Origin: Magnetovibrio sp.
Lineage (GTDB): Bacteria; Pseudomonadota; Alphaproteobacteria; Rhodospirillales; Magnetovibrionaceae
Assembly (NCBI RefSeq): GCF_036568125.1
Contig: NZ_DATCTF010000007.1
Location: 115,226 to 179,225 of the forward strand
DNA length: 64,000 nucleotides
Direction of reading: 5' to 3'
A program made the translations under genes and the position numbers. Below, one piece after another: positions 62,715 through 64,000 of the stretch (within the stretch, counting starts at the first letter, position 1; each line of letters starts with the position of its first letter). Under the pieces are notes generated by a model. The model was not told the DNA's origin and searched no databases. It worked only from the letters and a program-made list of their open reading frames with translations.

Positions 62715-62742
62715 AAAGGGCGGCTCAGAAGAGCCGCCCTTT
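62715..62742 (-). terminator. Terminator downstream of hydrogenase large-subunit gene
   Basis: A 12-bp perfect stem AAAGGGCGGCTC/GAGCCGCCCTTT with a four-base loop, then TTGTTTG on the minus strand. It lies about 20 bases after the hupL/hyaB stop codon, so the hydrogenase transcript ends here. Confidence 0.9.
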
Positions 62743-62760
62743 GTTTTTGTGCGCAACGGT

Positions 62761-64000
62761 TTATTCGACGTTGATTTGCAGCATTTCTTCGCCGTCTTCG
62801 CCGGTCAGGTGCACGGCGCAGGCGATGCAGGGATCGAAGCTGTGGATGGTACGCAGGATTTCCAGCGGTTGATCCGGGACCGCCAGGGTGTGGCCCTTGA
62901 GCGCCGCTTCGTAAGGGCCGGGTTGCGCGGTCGCGTCGCGCGGACCGGCGTTCCAGGTGGTCGGAACGACGGCTTGATAGTTGGCGATCTTTTGGTCTTC
63001 GATGACGATCCAGTGACCCAGCGCGCCGCGCGGGGCTTCCATGTAACCCGCACCCTGAGCCTTTTTCGGCCAGGTTTTCGGATCCCATAGCGCGTCGTTG
63101 TGGGTGTCGAGATCGCCGGCCTTGATGTTGGCCACCAACTGGTTGTACCAGCCGCGCATGAAGTCGAGATAGATCTTGGTTTCCAAGGTCCGCGCGGCGG
63201 TGCGTCCGAGCGTCGAGAACAGCGCGCCGACCGGCACGTCCAAGGTCTTGAGCGTCATGTTGACCAGTTCTTGGGCGTGGTTGTTGCCGCTGGCGTAAAG
63301 CATCAACATACGCGATAGCGGGCCGACTTCCATCGCCTTGCCTTTCCAGCGCGGCGACTTGAGCCACGAATACCCGCCCGCGACGTCGAGTTGATCGTAC
63401 GGCGGTTTGGGGCCGGTGTAGTTGAGTTCGGTTTCGCCCTTGTAGGGGTGAAGCCCGGTGCCGGCGCCGCCTTGGTAGTCGTACCAGGAGTGATCGACGA
63501 ATTCCTGAATTTGGTTTTCCGCGTCCAGATCGACCTCGTGAATGGTGGACAGGTCGCGGTCCAAAATCACCCCGCGCGGAACCAGGAAGGTGCTGGGGTC
63601 ATCTGTGTCGCCGGTCGGATAATCGCCGTAGGTGAGGAAGTTGCCGACGCCTTCGCCGATCGCGCCCCAGTCCTTGTAGAACCCGGCAATCGCCAGGGTG
63701 TCGGGCACATAGGCGAGATTGACGAAGTCTTCCATGCGCGAAATCACGCTGGAGATCTTCGCCAGCTGTTCCATATTGATGGCGCTGTCGGAGTTGGGAT
63801 CGAGCGAGCACGCCACGCCACCGACCAGGAAGTTCGGGTGCGGGTTCTTGCCGCCGAAGATCGTGTGGATCTTGGTGACGTGCGACTGCCAGTCAAGCGC
63901 TTCCAGGTAGTGGGCGACGGCCAACAGGTTGATCTCCGGGGGGAGTTTGTAGGCCGGGTGACCCCAGTAAGCATTGGCAAACAGGGATAACTGCCCACTG
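62761..64000 (-). CDS. hupL: [NiFe]-hydrogenase large subunit (5' end outside window)
   Basis: About 413 codons of the catalytic subunit of a group 1 uptake hydrogenase (HyaB/HupL) are present; the start is beyond the right edge. The visible part has LSLFANAYWGHPAYKLPPE, IHTIFGGKNPHPNFLVGG and, at the C-terminus, the second nickel-cysteine pair DPCIACAVH. The 15 residues after that His (LTGEDGEEMLQINVE) match the peptide that HyaD/HupD removes after nickel insertion. The first nickel motif (RxCGxC) lies outside the window. Hydrogenase maturation and cytochrome genes normally follow; here a terminator follows directly, so they must be upstream or elsewhere. Confidence 0.95.
   Translation of the reverse strand, partial: SGQLSLFANAYWGHPAYKLPPEINLLAVAHYLEALDWQSHVTKIHTIFGGKNPHPNFLVGGVACSLDPNSDSAINMEQLAKISSVISRMEDFVNLAYVPDTLAIAGFYKDWGAIGEGVGNFLTYGDYPTGDTDDPSTFLVPRGVILDRDLSTIHEVDLDAENQIQEFVDHSWYDYQGGAGTGLHPYKGETELNYTGPKPPYDQLDVAGGYSWLKSPRWKGKAMEVGPLSRMLMLYASGNNHAQELVNMTLKTLDVPVGALFSTLGRTAARTLETKIYLDFMRGWYNQLVANIKAGDLDTHNDALWDPKTWPKKAQGAGYMEAPRGALGHWIVIEDQKIANYQAVVPTTWNAGPRDATAQPGPYEAALKGHTLAVPDQPLEILRTIHSFDPCIACAVHLTGEDGEEMLQINVE

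Overview
The window looks like a stretch of chromosome from a free-living, GC-rich alphaproteobacterium, probably of the Rhodospirillales/Magnetospirillum-like kind. The basis is the housekeeping content (alphaproteobacterial-type ParE, L13-S9 operon with an N-terminally extended S9, type 2 ArgC), a PPi-dependent phosphofructokinase, many multi-domain PAS/Cache histidine kinases and c-di-GMP proteins, and a [NiFe] uptake hydrogenase large subunit running off the right edge. No species call is possible from sequence reading alone. No transposase, integrase, CRISPR array or rRNA is seen; one tRNA (Glu, TTC) is present.

Layout. 1-2.7 kb: a 25-residue membrane peptide, a soluble PDC/Cache sensor protein and pfp. 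2.9-4.7 kb: tRNA-Glu followed by a 1.36 kb segment whose two ends carry a ~70 bp near-duplicate of the tRNA 3' end and flank; the segment carries one exported metallopeptidase gene. 4.4-8.75 kb: small redox/flavin proteins, a LysR regulator, an acetyltransferase and an ACR3 arsenite exporter. 8.96-13.3 kb: a membrane-anchored DUF2235 hydrolase, a lipoprotein and a nuclease-like toxin candidate, the most accessory-looking region. 13.4-19 kb: fbp, an orphan GspA/GspB-like pair and a YbjQ protein. 19-27.5 kb: HD-GYP response regulator, MFS, CoA-binding and enoyl-CoA hydratase genes, rplM-rpsI, a TetR-GNAT fusion, GST and GNAT. 27.5-37.7 kb: two large histidine kinases, one behind a PstS-like binding protein, argC with a methyltransferase, and an ArsR/permease metal(loid) module. 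37.7-40.8 kb: a polar amino-acid ABC transporter. 41-52.5 kb: transporters, GGDEF cyclase, parE, thioesterase, a second small membrane peptide, rlmJ and mobA. 52.4-60 kb: a c-type-heme-motif kinase, CatB-type acetyltransferase, lipase-maturation-factor protein, and a PhnD-like protein/kinase pair. 60-64 kb: an HBM chemoreceptor with a coupled small gene, and hupL/hyaB.

How genes work together. Environmental sensing is heavily represented: four histidine kinases, a GGDEF cyclase, an HD-GYP phosphodiesterase and a chemoreceptor. In two separate places a periplasmic binding protein gene lies directly upstream of a kinase gene, suggesting binding-protein-mediated signalling. Metal(loid) handling appears twice (ACR3; ArsR plus CSCG-type permease). 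pfp and fbp together give reversible control of the fructose-6-P/fructose-1,6-bisP step. Several intrinsic terminators are clear, including one inside the amino-acid ABC operon that would favour the binding protein and ATPase over the permeases.
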